Positions 24,149 to 34,060 of a stretch of DNA of 46,550 bases are shown here, one piece after another. The position numbers were made by a program, and so were the translations under genes. Source of the stretch: Candidatus Kaiserbacteria bacterium CG10_big_fil_rev_8_21_14_0_10_49_17 (lineage in GTDB: Bacteria; Patescibacteriota; Minisyncoccia; Phycocordibacterales; JABMNX01); the NCBI GenBank assembly GCA_002778575.1, contig PFBJ01000004.1, positions 1 to 46,550 on the forward strand, given 5' to 3'. The notes under the pieces are model-generated. The model was given only the letters and a program-made list of their open reading frames with translations, had not been told where the DNA came from and ran no database searches. The stretch's first letter is position 1; each line of letters begins with the position of its first letter.

Positions 24149-25864
24149 TTATTTTACTTCACTTTCTTCTAATTGTTGAATTCGTTTAGACAATTCACTG
24201 CTTTCCTTTTGAAGCGCCTGCGCTCGCTTACTATCTCCGCTGCTCTCTGCTTTCCGATGCTCCTCATTTACCCACTGCCGGCGGGCTTTCATATATTCCT
24301 TTGCAAGCCCTCGCAGGAGCTCATCTACCTCACGCTCTATCTTCCCCTCGTCCTGAATATAGAGTTCCGCTCGAAATGACAGTTCTTGTGATTCCTCATT
24401 CGGTATATCTTTAAGCTTATTAAATCGCTCTTCCCCGGTAATACCCACGATTGATTTTGTGAGCTCTGCAATATTTATATGCGGGTCTTTGAGCGATTCC
24501 TGCCAAAACAGTATGCCCATTAACGCTTCCTCGAGACGTTTTCTGCGACTGACCGGCCTTGCATTTCTGTACTGGTCGTCTCTTGGCACTACGCCCCGCT
24601 CACCAAGAGCGGCAATGCGTGATACTTCAGTGCGCACCGACTCCTCTGGAACACCTATTCGCTTTGCCACCACGGTAATAAAGTGTTCCCGATCTATCAT
24701 ACTCGTGATGCGCGCAAGGAATGGCAGCACATACTCTTCGACTCGCCGCTTGTATGTCCGGTCATCAAGGTTAAGTTCCGCAAGGTATGCAAGATAAAAG
24801 TCGACAATGTGCACACTTTCGCGGAGTGCCGCCCGCCACGCTTCTTTATCCGTAAGAATGAGGTCGGCCGGATCAACCCCAAGAGGCAGCCGTGCTACTT
24901 TTACATCCATGCCAAGTGAGAGCGCAAGTGCGGCACTTTTGCCAGCCGAGGCAACCCCAGCCCGATCAGCATCAAGCGCAAGGACAACATTGTTTGAGAG
25001 GCGCTTGAGCAGTGTCAGCTGTTCCTCTGTAAGGGCCGTCCCAGATATGGCAACAGTGTTAAGAAATCCCGCCTGCTGGCTAAGCAGTACATCCATTTGC
25101 CCTTCAACGACAATCGAAAAATCGTATTTCCCAATAGCTGATTTTGCGCTGTCATACCCGAAAAGTATGCGGGATTTGTGGTAGAGCGGTGTTTCTGGTG
25201 AATTAATGTACTTGGCTGAATCCTCGGACCCTTCGAAATGCCGTGCTGAAAATGCGACAGTACGTCCCGCTGAATCACGGATCGGGAAGATTATACGCCC
25301 TCGGAAACGGTCATAGTAGCCCTTCTCAGTTTTCTTTATGAGTCCTGCTTTCTCAATCAACGCATCACTGTGCCCCGTAATTTTAAGGGCGTCATAGAGG
25401 TCGCGCCACTCATTTCTTGCGTATCCAATGCGAAAGAGTGTAATGCTCTTCTCTGTTAATCCTCTTTTTTTGAGGTATGCAAGCGCTTCTGCGTTCCCTT
25501 TCAGGTTACTCTCAAAGTGCTTTGTCGCGTCAGCAACAATCTGGTAGAGCTTTTCGTTTTCGTTCTTATTTCTCCCTGGTTCATGCGCAAGTACTACGCC
25601 TGCCCGGTCAGCGAGAATGCGCAGTGCCCCCTGAAAATCCACCCCCTCAAGTTTTTCAACAAAGGTGAACATGTCACCCCCTTGATTAGTGGAAAAACAG
25701 TAAAAGAGCCCCCTGTCCGGCGAGACATAAAATGAGGCAGTTTTCTCATTTGAAAAAGGTGATTTTGCCTTATGGTACTTGCCTGCCTTCTCAAGCTTTA
25801 TGTACGAAGAAACCACATCAATTATTGAGAGTTTCTCTTTAATTTGCTCGACGGCGCTGCGCAT
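24149..25864 (-). CDS. dnaG: DNA primase, zinc ligands lost
   Basis: 571 aa. The N-terminal CHC2-like domain is clear ([43 protein letters not shown]), but the zinc ligands CxxH...CxxC read S, S, C, T, so only one Cys remains. TOPRIM follows: [12 protein letters not shown] (Glu) and [11 protein letters not shown] (DxD). A C-terminal helical region probably contacts the DnaB helicase. It makes RNA primers at the fork. The gene starts 35 nt after rpoC and rpoD follows 4 nt after its end. TACAAT lies 6 nt before the ATG. Confidence 0.94.
   Translation of the reverse strand: MRSAVEQIKEKLSIIDVVSSYIKLEKAGKYHKAKSPFSNEKTASFYVSPDRGLFYCFSTNQGGDMFTFVEKLEGVDFQGALRILADRAGVVLAHEPGRNKNENEKLYQIVADATKHFESNLKGNAEALAYLKKRGLTEKSITLFRIGYARNEWRDLYDALKITGHSDALIEKAGLIKKTEKGYYDRFRGRIIFPIRDSAGRTVAFSARHFEGSEDSAKYINSPETPLYHKSRILFGYDSAKSAIGKYDFSIVVEGQMDVLLSQQAGFLNTVAISGTALTEEQLTLLKRLSNNVVLALDADRAGVASAGKSAALALSLGMDVKVARLPLGVDPADLILTDKEAWRAALRESVHIVDFYLAYLAELNLDDRTYKRRVEEYVLPFLARITSMIDREHFITVVAKRIGVPEESVRTEVSRIAALGERGVVPRDDQYRNARPVSRRKRLEEALMGILFWQESLKDPHINIAELTKSIVGITGEERFNKLKDIPNEESQELSFRAELYIQDEGKIEREVDELLRGLAKEYMKARRQWVNEEHRKAESSGDSKRAQALQKESSELSKRIQQLEESEVK
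24151..24156 (-). promoter_or_regulatory. Possible class A -10 (TAAAAT) of rpoD
   Basis: TAAAAT at the extreme 3' end of dnaG, overlapping its stop, 6 nt before ATG 24144. Confidence 0.3.
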
Positions 25865-25870
25865 GTGTGT

Positions 25871-25876
25871 ATTGTA
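25871..25876 (-). promoter_or_regulatory. Possible class A -10 (TACAAT) of dnaG
   Basis: TACAAT with 6 nt to ATG 25864, in the rpoC-dnaG gap. Confidence 0.35.
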
Positions 25877-25899
25877 AGTGCGTACGCCTTCCTCGCAAG

Positions 25900-28800
25900 C
25901 TACTCGCTTGCACGCTCGTCCTCCTCCTCGTGCGAGTTAAAGCTCTCCTGAAGTTCAGCAATACGAGTATACTTTGGACTATTTTCAAAGCCCGTTCCTG
26001 CAGGAATGAGTCGCCCGATAATAACATTCTCCTTAAGTCCTCGAAGGTTGTCTGCTCCGCCGCGTACAGCTGCATTAATGAGTACTCTGGTGGTGTTCTG
26101 GAATGACGCAGCAGAGAGGAAGCTCTTACGCGAAAGCGAGACTTCCATAATGCCGAGAATGAGCGGTTCGACAACTGCTGGAGTCCCGCCACTTTCTTTT
26201 ACGCGCGCATTTTCATCTGCAACATCTGCTTCACTCGCTGTCTCGCCGACGGTAAATTCAGTGTCGCCCGCCTGCTTAATGCGTCGACGTGAGAACATTT
26301 GCCGAATGATGACTTCGATGTGTTTCCGCGCGATGGTGACACCTTGCAACTCGTAGATGCGATTCACTTCATTGACGATGTACTCTTGTGTTGCTTCACG
26401 TCCTGCGTACTTAAAGAGCTCCTCTAGATTTGCCGATCCGTCAGTTAGGAACTGCCCCTTTACTACTTTCTCGCCCACCTTTACCAGCGGCATGCGTAGG
26501 AAGTGAACTGAATACTCGGTATCTTTTTTCTTTACCGTCTTACTTGCTTCATCTGGAGTAAGAATAATGATTTTCTCCTTCCCTTCATCGCGGATCTCCG
26601 ACACTTCACCGTCAACACGAGCAACGACAGCGGCATTTTTTGGAATTCGTCGCTCAAAGATTTCCTCAACGCGAGGAAGTCCTTGTGTAATATCACCGCC
26701 AACAGATGCGGTACCGCCGGTATGGAATGTACGCATTGTAAGCTGTGTTCCCGGCTCACCAATTGCCTGCGCCGCAACTGTGCCGATTGCCTCACCGAGG
26801 TCAATGAGTTCATTTGTCGCAATGTCAGCGCCATAGCACTGCTGGCAGATGCCGTAGTGCGTTTTGCAGGTAACTGGTGAGCGGACTATTACCTTCTCTA
26901 CGTCAGACTCTTCAACGACGCTCGCGTCTGCGCCTGAAAGCAAATGCCCCTTCTTAAAGAGTGTGTTGCCGTTACTGTCGACTATATCCTCTGCGACCAC
27001 GCGACCTTTAATGCTTCGGGCAAATGAGACCTCGATACCGGATGCGCTAAACCGAGTAATTTCAACACCCTCTTTTGTGCCGCAATTTGCCTCAGTAATA
27101 ATGACATCCTGCGCAACGTCAAAGAGCCGCCGGGTAAGGTACCCTGCTTTTGCGGTTTGAAGCGCAGTGTCAGTGAGACCTTTTCGAGCGCCGTGAGTCG
27201 ACGCAAAGTATTCAATGGGGGTTAGACCCTCCTTCATTGAAGCAATAATTGGGAATTCGATAGCCTCTCCCTTCGTATTCTGGACAAGTCCTTTCATGCC
27301 GGCCATTTGGTTGAGCTGCCGCACCGAGCCGCGCGCGCCGGAGAGAAGCATATCTGCAACCGGACCATTCGGGTCAAGCGCGCCCTTAAGGTACTTTTCA
27401 ATCTCGCCACTTGTCCCCTGCCACAACTCAATCAAAAGTCGTCGCTTTTCAGTCCGTGAAAGGAGCCCGTCGTTGAACTGCTTGTGAATTTCCTGTGCGC
27501 GCTTTTGTGCTTCCTCGATAATCTGTGCTTTTTCCTCAGGAATGCGGACATCTGAGAGACTCCAGGTAATACCTGCTCGCGTCGCGTACGTAAATCCAAA
27601 TTCTTTTATTCGATTGAGAATTCCGGGGAGTTCATCAAGGCCGTACGCAATAATGAGGTCATCGACGAGAGCGCTCATCTTCTTATTCGTCATTTCGTCG
27701 TTGATGTACGCGAAGTCACGCGGGAGTACCGAGTTAAAAAGGAGACGCCCAATCGAAGTCTCGAATGCTTCACCGTTAAATCCAGCGTATTTCGGAGAAT
27801 CTGTCGGAAGCACTTTGATTTTTGCTCGGAATCCGACCGCATCGAAGTCATACGCGGTGATCGCGTCATTCGGTGATGCGTAAAAATTCCCCTCTCCCTT
27901 TTCCCCTTCAACAATCTTTGTCATCCAGTAACAGCCGAGAATAATGTCTTGTCGCGCGCTCGTGACCACCTCGCCGCTTCCCGGCTTCAGCACATTCTTA
28001 TTTGCAGACATAATCGTGCGTGCCTCGTGCTGCGCTTCATCTGAAAGCGGTACGTGGACTGCCATTTGGTCACCATCGAAGTCAGCATTGAATGCCTGAC
28101 AGACAAGCGGGTGCAACTGGATAGCGTTTCCTTCAATGAGAATCGGTCGGAACGCTTGGATACCCTGACGGTGAAGCGTTGGAGCACGGTTTAGAAGCAC
28201 GTGCTTGTCCTTAATGACATCTTCAAGGATTGCCCACACTTCCGGAATTCCCTCTTCGATGAGGCGGCCGGCGCCGCGGATGTTATACGCGAGCTCTTTT
28301 TCAAGAAGTTGCGCGATCACAAACGGACGGAAAAGTTCGAGTGCCATGTGTTTTGGCAGACCGCACTGATCAAGCACAAGGTCCGGACCAACCACAATAA
28401 CTGATCGGCCGGAGTAATCGACTCGTTTACCGAGAAGATTTCCTCGGAAGTATCCCTGTTTTCCTTTGAGGTAGTCAGAGAGCGATTTAAGTGGTCGACG
28501 CTGGCTCTGGCTCATAGCCGAGAACATCGTATTGCCGTGGCGGATTGAATTGTCAAGGAGCGCGTCAACTGCTTCCTGGAGAATTCGTTTTTCGTTGCGC
28601 TGAATCACTTCAGGCGCGTTAATGTCTTTCAGTTTCTTCAGTCGGTTATTTCGGTTGATGACGCGGCGGTACAGGTCGTTTACATCAGATGATGCGTGAC
28701 GGCCTCCTTCAAGGGCAACCATAGGACGCAGCGCCGGCGGAATAACCGGAATGCGAACCATAAACATCCACTCGGGGCGAACCCCCGCCTTGCGCATTCC

Positions 28801-29580
28801 TTTTAAGAGCGAGAGACGTTTATTGAGCTTTGCCCGCTCAACAGCACCGGCGCTCTCGCGTGCCTCCTCGAGTTTTGAAATGAGCGTATCGAGGTTAATG
28901 TTTTTGAAAATATTGTATACAGCCTCAGCGCCAATTTCAGCTTCAAAGAGCCCTCCGTATTTGATTGAAAACTTGTGATAGGAAACCTCGTCAACAACGG
29001 CCATTTCCTGAATGCTCTGGATTTCCTGTTTCGTTGCCGTGAGCAGCTCTTTGAGTTTCGTTTTTGTCTTGGAGTCCTGCGCTGACGCAACCTTACTCTT
29101 GTATTCTTGGTCGAGCTCCTTAAGGAGCCGTGCGCGCTCATCCTCGTGCACTTTCGTAATAATGTAGCCCGCAAAGTAAATAACCTTCTCAACCTCACTT
29201 GCAGAAAGACCGAGAATAAGTGCGATACGAGACGGAATGCCGCGCAAGAACCAGATGTGCGAGACTGGCGTTGCAAGCTCAATGTGTCCCATCCGCTCGC
29301 GGCGTACAATTGAGCGCGTTACCTCGACACCGCACTTGTCGCACACTATCCCCTTAAAGCGGATACCGCGGTACTTACCGCAGTAGCACTCGTAGTCCTT
29401 CTCCGGACCGAAGATTTTTTCATCAAAGAGGCCGTTTTTCTCTGCACGTTGTGTTCGATAGTTGATGGTCTCAGGTTTTGTAACCTCTCCGTGTGACCAA
29501 TCAATAATACGCTCGGGAGAAGCGAGCTTTAGTGTTATCGCATCAAAGTCTTGGATAGTGTGATCGTCGTGTTTTTGCAT
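25900..29580 (-). CDS. rpoC: RNA polymerase beta' subunit
   Basis: 1226 aa from ATG 29580; the ORF track adds 16 codons overlapping rpoB. The N-terminal zinc ribbon is CYCGKYRGIRFKGIVCDKCGVEV. The active-site loop is NADFDGDQMAVH. The bridge helix/trigger loop region (MAGMKGLVQNTKGEAIEFPI ... MRTFHTGGTAS) is complete, and a C-terminal Cys motif CKTHYGICQQCYG is present. It ends in an acidic HEEEDERASE tail. Starts 4 nt after rpoB, so translationally linked. Confidence 0.98.
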   Translation of the reverse strand: MQKHDDHTIQDFDAITLKLASPERIIDWSHGEVTKPETINYRTQRAEKNGLFDEKIFGPEKDYECYCGKYRGIRFKGIVCDKCGVEVTRSIVRRERMGHIELATPVSHIWFLRGIPSRIALILGLSASEVEKVIYFAGYIITKVHEDERARLLKELDQEYKSKVASAQDSKTKTKLKELLTATKQEIQSIQEMAVVDEVSYHKFSIKYGGLFEAEIGAEAVYNIFKNINLDTLISKLEEARESAGAVERAKLNKRLSLLKGMRKAGVRPEWMFMVRIPVIPPALRPMVALEGGRHASSDVNDLYRRVINRNNRLKKLKDINAPEVIQRNEKRILQEAVDALLDNSIRHGNTMFSAMSQSQRRPLKSLSDYLKGKQGYFRGNLLGKRVDYSGRSVIVVGPDLVLDQCGLPKHMALELFRPFVIAQLLEKELAYNIRGAGRLIEEGIPEVWAILEDVIKDKHVLLNRAPTLHRQGIQAFRPILIEGNAIQLHPLVCQAFNADFDGDQMAVHVPLSDEAQHEARTIMSANKNVLKPGSGEVVTSARQDIILGCYWMTKIVEGEKGEGNFYASPNDAITAYDFDAVGFRAKIKVLPTDSPKYAGFNGEAFETSIGRLLFNSVLPRDFAYINDEMTNKKMSALVDDLIIAYGLDELPGILNRIKEFGFTYATRAGITWSLSDVRIPEEKAQIIEEAQKRAQEIHKQFNDGLLSRTEKRRLLIELWQGTSGEIEKYLKGALDPNGPVADMLLSGARGSVRQLNQMAGMKGLVQNTKGEAIEFPIIASMKEGLTPIEYFASTHGARKGLTDTALQTAKAGYLTRRLFDVAQDVIITEANCGTKEGVEITRFSASGIEVSFARSIKGRVVAEDIVDSNGNTLFKKGHLLSGADASVVEESDVEKVIVRSPVTCKTHYGICQQCYGADIATNELIDLGEAIGTVAAQAIGEPGTQLTMRTFHTGGTASVGGDITQGLPRVEEIFERRIPKNAAVVARVDGEVSEIRDEGKEKIIILTPDEASKTVKKKDTEYSVHFLRMPLVKVGEKVVKGQFLTDGSANLEELFKYAGREATQEYIVNEVNRIYELQGVTIARKHIEVIIRQMFSRRRIKQAGDTEFTVGETASEADVADENARVKESGGTPAVVEPLILGIMEVSLSRKSFLSAASFQNTTRVLINAAVRGGADNLRGLKENVIIGRLIPAGTGFENSPKYTRIAELQESFNSHEEEDERASE

Positions 29581-29584
29581 ACTA

Positions 29585-32500
29585 CTAGTGTTCAAGTTCG
29601 TCCTCAGCACGCTCCAGCCGCACATCAAGTGCGAGACCTCGGAGGTGTTTTAGAAGAACATTAAATGATGCCGGGGTGTGCGGGTGGCTTATGCGCTCGC
29701 CGCGAACAATTGAATCAAAGGCTGCGGAACGGCCGACGATATCATCTGATTTGATTGTGAGTACCTCTCGGAGGGTATACGCCACGCCATAGCCAAGGAG
29801 TCCCCAGACTTCCATTTCCCCGAATCGCTGGCCGCCATTTTGCGCCTTACCACCGAGCGGCTGTTGAGTAATAAGCGAGTACGGACCGATTGAGCGCATG
29901 TGGATCTTATCTTCAACCATGTGGTGAAGTTTAAGGATATACATATACCCGACAGCGACATCCTGATCGAACTTCTCGCCAGTTCGCCCGTCGTAGAGTT
30001 TAACTTTTCCGTTTCGTGGGAATCCTGCTTTCTCTAGCTCGTCCTCGATCTCTTTCTCTGACGCACCGGCAAATGGAGGAACAATAGCTTGGTAGCCAAG
30101 CGAATTAGCCGCAAGACCGAGGTGAAATTCAAGAATCTGTCCGAGGTTCATACGGCTCGGTACGCCAAGCGGAGTAAGGATAAGGTCGATTGGCTGTCCG
30201 TCTTCCGTATACGGCATGTCTTCCTCTGGGAGCACCTTTGAAATAACTCCTTTGTTTCCGTGGCGTCCCGCAAGCTTGTCCCCAACTGAGACATTTCGAA
30301 GCTGCGCAACTTCAATATGGATACGCTTAATAATGCCTGAGTCGAGCTGGTCGCCACTCTCACGAGAAAAGACCTTCACGCCAACGACGCGTCCGCGCTT
30401 TCCGCCTTCCATACGCAGGCTGGTATCTTTTACATCTTTTGCTTTCTCGCCAAAAATAGAACGGAGGAGTCGCTCTTCAGGAGTCAGTTGCGTCTCGCCT
30501 TTCGGCGTTACCTTTCCGACGAGAATGTCGCCGGAGCGCACTTCAGCACCAATGCGGACAATACCGTCTTCATCAAGATTGCGGAGCTTCATTTCTCCGA
30601 CATTTGGAATATCGTGCGTGGTTACCTCAGGGCCAAGTTTTGTGTCGCGAACAACGCACTCAAATTCTTCAATATGAATAGAAGTGAATTTACTGTCTTT
30701 CACAAGACGCTCAGATATAATGATGGCGTCTTCATAGTTTGCTCCTGACCACGACATAAATGCGACACGGACATTCTGCCCGAGCGCAACCTGACCGCGG
30801 TCACTTGATGAATTGTCAGCAAGGAGCTCCCCTCTCTTCACCTTTTGCCCCAGTGAGACGACTGGCCGGTGGTGAAATGCTGACATGTCATTCGTTCGCG
30901 AAAATGAGTGGAGTGTGTACGTCTGCTCGCCGGATGCGCCGGCTACTACCACTTTACGGGCATCAACATACGTAACCTCTCCCGCTTCTTTTGCGTACAC
31001 CAACCGCCCGGAGTCGCGCGCAACTGTCTCTTCAATGCCTGTTGCCACAAGCGGTGCTTCTGGCACGATACACGGCGTCGCTTGTTTCTGCATATTTGAT
31101 CCCATCAATGCGCGGCTGGCGTCATCGTGATCAAGGAACGGAATCATTGAGGTTGCAATAGAAAATGCCTGATTACTAGCAACATCGATATAGTTAATAT
31201 CGTTTTTATGCACCAGTCCTGGCTCTCCCTTTACGCGCGCTTCAACATACTCGTGTTCAATCACGCCACTCTCATCGCGCTTCACCAGTGCGTGCGCTAT
31301 TTTTACTCGCTCTTCTTCAAGTGCATTGAGATACTCAATCTCTCCTGTCATTTTTCCATCAACCACTTTTGCGTACGGCGTTTCTATGATGCCAAATTCA
31401 TTAATGCGCGCGTGGACTGCGAGGTTAAGGATAAGACCGATGTTCGGGCCTTCCGGCGTATGAATCGGACAGAGACGTCCGTAGTGGCTCGGGTGCACAT
31501 CGCGCACTTCAAACCCTGCACGTTCTCGCGTCAGTCCTCCCGGCCCGAGTGCCGAGAGTCGGCGGAGGTGCTCCACCTCAGCGAGAATATTCTGCTGGCT
31601 CATAAACTGCGAGAGCTGGTTGGTCGTGAAGAATTCTTTGATGGCGGCCTGGAACGGACGTGGATTAATAAATGAGATTGGCAGTGTCGTTTCGGCTTCA
31701 ACAGTCGACATTCGGTCTTGGATGTTTCGCTTCATACGGCTCATGCCGACACGAATCTTCTGCTGAAGCATCTCGCCGACGTAGCGAACGCGGCGAAAGC
31801 CGAGATGATCGATATCATCCGGCTGTGCATTCGGCGTCGCGTTAAGCGTCATAATATTTCCGACTATCTTCACGAGGTCATCGAGGGAAATCGTGCGTCG
31901 CTCCAACTCCTTCTCATCAGTCGACATATCGAAGCGCATATTGAAGTGGCGGCGACCAACTCGAGAGAGATCATAGCGCTCTGTTGAGAAAATAGAATCA
32001 ATGTACTCGCGCGCATTCTCAGCAGTCGCCAAGTCACCGTCGCGAAGTTTCTTGTGAATTTCTATATACGCTTCCTCGACGCTGGTTGCGGTATCCTTTT
32101 CAAGACACGTTTCAATTATTTCTTTCCCATTTGGAAAGCTCTTGAAAAGGTCAAACATGTCCTTATCAAACCGAGCTCCCAAAATGCGGAGCAGTGACGT
32201 GACAGGGAACTTCCGCTTGCGGTCAATTCGTACATAGATACACCCGTCTGCCTCAGACTCAAGCTCAACCCACGCTCCGCGCATCGGGATAATTTTGGCG
32301 CCAAAGTATGTCTTTCCTTTTTGCTCGTGTGTCGTAAAGAAAACGCCGAAAGAACGCGCGAGCTGCGGCACAATAACGCGCTCGACACCGTTAATGATGA
32401 ACGTGCCGTGCTCGGTCATTTGCGGAAAATCGGCAAGGAAAATCTCCTGCTCTTTTACATCACCTGTCGTTTTATTTTTAAGACGCGCCACAGTACGAAG

Positions 32501-32761
32501 CGGCGCTTCGTACGTAAGCATCATCTTCTTTGCGTAGTACTCGTCGTACTTTGGCGCCCCGAATTCAAAATTCGTAAATTCGAGATCAAATTTCTTTTCT
32601 GAATAGTCGCGAATAGGAGAAAATTCCTTGAAAATCTCCTTAATGCCGTCTTTCATCGCCCACGCGAAAGAATCCGTCTGCGCTTCAATAAAATTGGGCA
32701 GTGGCGTGAGGGCCTCTTGGTATCGGCCGAAATGTTTTTGTTCGAATTGTTTACTTGCCAT
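29585..32761 (-). CDS. rpoB: RNA polymerase beta subunit
   Basis: 1058 aa, short for RpoB (E. coli 1342), as in other bacteria lacking the lineage-specific inserts. Start at ATG 32761 gives MASKQFEQKHFGRYQEALTPLPNF; the ORF-track GTG start lies in the leader palindrome. Conserved blocks: IKEFFTTNQLSQFMSQQNILAEV (rifampicin region), RVVGVKVFSRESGDQLDSG, GRHGNKGVISKVLPEEDMPY and the C-terminal VEDKIHMRSIGPYSLITQQPLGGKAQNGGQRFGEMEVWGLLGYG. Promoter and structured leader upstream. Confidence 0.98.
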   Translation of the reverse strand: MASKQFEQKHFGRYQEALTPLPNFIEAQTDSFAWAMKDGIKEIFKEFSPIRDYSEKKFDLEFTNFEFGAPKYDEYYAKKMMLTYEAPLRTVARLKNKTTGDVKEQEIFLADFPQMTEHGTFIINGVERVIVPQLARSFGVFFTTHEQKGKTYFGAKIIPMRGAWVELESEADGCIYVRIDRKRKFPVTSLLRILGARFDKDMFDLFKSFPNGKEIIETCLEKDTATSVEEAYIEIHKKLRDGDLATAENAREYIDSIFSTERYDLSRVGRRHFNMRFDMSTDEKELERRTISLDDLVKIVGNIMTLNATPNAQPDDIDHLGFRRVRYVGEMLQQKIRVGMSRMKRNIQDRMSTVEAETTLPISFINPRPFQAAIKEFFTTNQLSQFMSQQNILAEVEHLRRLSALGPGGLTRERAGFEVRDVHPSHYGRLCPIHTPEGPNIGLILNLAVHARINEFGIIETPYAKVVDGKMTGEIEYLNALEEERVKIAHALVKRDESGVIEHEYVEARVKGEPGLVHKNDINYIDVASNQAFSIATSMIPFLDHDDASRALMGSNMQKQATPCIVPEAPLVATGIEETVARDSGRLVYAKEAGEVTYVDARKVVVAGASGEQTYTLHSFSRTNDMSAFHHRPVVSLGQKVKRGELLADNSSSDRGQVALGQNVRVAFMSWSGANYEDAIIISERLVKDSKFTSIHIEEFECVVRDTKLGPEVTTHDIPNVGEMKLRNLDEDGIVRIGAEVRSGDILVGKVTPKGETQLTPEERLLRSIFGEKAKDVKDTSLRMEGGKRGRVVGVKVFSRESGDQLDSGIIKRIHIEVAQLRNVSVGDKLAGRHGNKGVISKVLPEEDMPYTEDGQPIDLILTPLGVPSRMNLGQILEFHLGLAANSLGYQAIVPPFAGASEKEIEDELEKAGFPRNGKVKLYDGRTGEKFDQDVAVGYMYILKLHHMVEDKIHMRSIGPYSLITQQPLGGKAQNGGQRFGEMEVWGLLGYGVAYTLREVLTIKSDDIVGRSAAFDSIVRGERISHPHTPASFNVLLKHLRGLALDVRLERAEDELEH

Positions 32762-32781
32762 GTGGCGGGCAAAACACAGTG

Positions 32782-32809
32782 ACACAACGAGAAAGCTTTC
32801 TCGTTGTGT
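32782..32809. promoter_or_regulatory. Perfect 28-bp palindrome in the rpoB leader
   Basis: Arms ACACAACGAGAAAG and CTTTCTCGTTGTGT with no loop, centred on AAGCTT, 20 nt before the rpoB ATG. Another inverted repeat AGTAGCA / TGCTACT (32815-32848 region) lies just upstream. As RNA they form one or two hairpins; as DNA the palindrome could bind a dimeric protein. Confidence 0.55.
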
Positions 32810-32918
32810 GCAGGAGTAGCATTATTTTTATTAAAACAATCTGCTACTTCCCCCTAATAAGCTGTACGCAATAAAAAATTCAGAAGCCCCCAGTACTCAT
32901 TCATTCAGATGTACGGAG

Positions 32919-32947
32919 AGTGTATATAATTGCTGTTTCCTTGTCAA
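32919..32947 (-). promoter_or_regulatory. Promoter of rpoBC-dnaG-rpoD, TTGACA-17-TACACT
   Basis: -35 complement at 32942-32947 and -10 complement at 32919-32924, AT-rich spacer. It gives a leader of about 150 nt to rpoB. Confidence 0.75.
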
Positions 32948-32984
32948 GCCGACCCGTTGTGGACATATTACACCATACACAGTA

Positions 32985-33008
32985 GGGCCGCCGATTCCTC
33001 GGCGGCCC
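32985..33008 (-). terminator. GC hairpin after the 33030 gene
   Basis: 10-bp perfect stem GGGCCGCCGA / TCGGCGGCCC, loop TTCC. There is no T run on the minus strand, so termination strength is uncertain. Confidence 0.55.
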
Positions 33009-33029
33009 CTTCCCTCGCATGATATGGCC

Positions 33030-33212
33030 TCAGTGGCCTTTGCCGGGGAAATCCATCACGTCGGTTTTCCCTTCGGCCGGTTTTTCGAGCCCTTGCGCCG
33101 CACTGTCGCGGTCGCTACGATCCTCCGAGTTCTGGTTCTGGCAGGATTCCGCCTTTTGGCGCTCCCGGTGCCGGAAATTCGTGAGAACCGAATTGTAGTT
33201 CGAGAGGCTCAT
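33030..33212 (-). CDS. Small hydrophilic protein of unknown function
   Basis: 60 aa, polar and rich in Arg, Glu, Gln and Ser (RHRERQKAESCQNQNSEDRSDRDS), with a short Lys/Gly/Asp end. Probably disordered. Supported mainly by context: an AGGGGG SD upstream of ATG and a GC hairpin after the stop. It follows trmD by 104 bp on the same strand. No family recognised. Confidence 0.45.
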   Translation of the reverse strand: MSLSNYNSVLTNFRHRERQKAESCQNQNSEDRSDRDSAAQGLEKPAEGKTDVMDFPGKGH

Positions 33213-33316
33213 ACTGCACCCCCTAGTGCATGTGGTCCGTACGTCCCTCGGACCTGTTAACAGAAATGCAGGGTTGTTACCCTACAAAAATACCATACTC
33301 CTTGGCCGCGCACTCG

Positions 33317-33955
33317 TCAACGATTTTTTTTCCACTCCTCTATTTTTTTGTGGTCGCCGGAGAGAAGCACCTTCGGCACGCGGTACTTTTTCCCTTTCCA
33401 CACAAACACTTCCGGACGAGTGTACACATCAGAGCTCGCCGTACGTTCGCCCTCAAGAGAATCATATGTACCAAGCACGCCCGGGATAAAGCGCGAAACA
33501 GCATCAATTAAAACTGCTGCCGGCAATTCGCCGCCGGTCAATACAAATGGGCCGATTGAAATCTCTGTTGCCTTTAAAATGCCACGTACCCGTTCATCGA
33601 CGCCCTCATAGTGCCCGCAAATACACACAATGTGCGTGTATTTTTGTGCGTACCTTTTTGCCATGTCAGTATCAAACTGCTTTCCGGCAGGGGTAAAGAA
33701 CACGACGCATACGTCTTTCTTCCGTCCAATTGCCGCCTGTGCCGCCCTGAGCACCGCCTCAGCTTCAAGCACCATGCCGGGACCTCCTCCGTATGGCTTT
33801 TGATCAACCCGCCTGTGAGCGTTTTTGGTGTAATCACGCGGATTATAAAAACTAATTTTAATTTTTTTATCCTTTTGCGCACGTCCAAGAATCGACGAAT
33901 TGAGATACCCGTCAATGCTCTCTGGGAACAGTGTCACTATGTGAAAGTGAATCAT
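33317..33955 (-). CDS. trmD: tRNA (guanine-N1)-methyltransferase
   Basis: 212 aa, slightly short. MIHFHIVTLFPESIDGYLNSSILGRA start; substrate loop PYGGGPGMVLE; the SPOUT knot motifs ICGHYEGVDERV and SIGPFVLTGGELPAAVLIDA; and the C-terminal YTRPEVFVWKGKKYRVPKVLLSGDH. It methylates G37 of tRNA to prevent frameshifting. Usual SIGDYVLTGGE reads SIGPFVLTGGE. Third gene of rpsP-khpA-trmD. Confidence 0.96.
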   Translation of the reverse strand: MIHFHIVTLFPESIDGYLNSSILGRAQKDKKIKISFYNPRDYTKNAHRRVDQKPYGGGPGMVLEAEAVLRAAQAAIGRKKDVCVVFFTPAGKQFDTDMAKRYAQKYTHIVCICGHYEGVDERVRGILKATEISIGPFVLTGGELPAAVLIDAVSRFIPGVLGTYDSLEGERTASSDVYTRPEVFVWKGKKYRVPKVLLSGDHKKIEEWKKNR

Positions 33956-33978
33956 ACTACTCAGGTTATTAGCTTTTC

Positions 33979-34050
33979 AGCTTTTAAGCCCAAAGGCAAG
34001 TCCGCAAAATGCCCGACCTATGAGGCCGGGCATTTTGTTGCTTAAAAGCT
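33979..34050. terminator. Nested inverted repeats between khpA and trmD
   Basis: Outer arms AGCTTTTAAGC (33979-33989) and GCTTAAAAGCT (34040-34050) enclose an inner stem CAAAATGCCCG / CGGGCATTTTG (34005-34037). On the minus strand the inner stem ends in TTTTG, so it may be a partial terminator lowering trmD expression. Confidence 0.6.
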
Positions 34051-34060
34051 TGGAAGTTAA

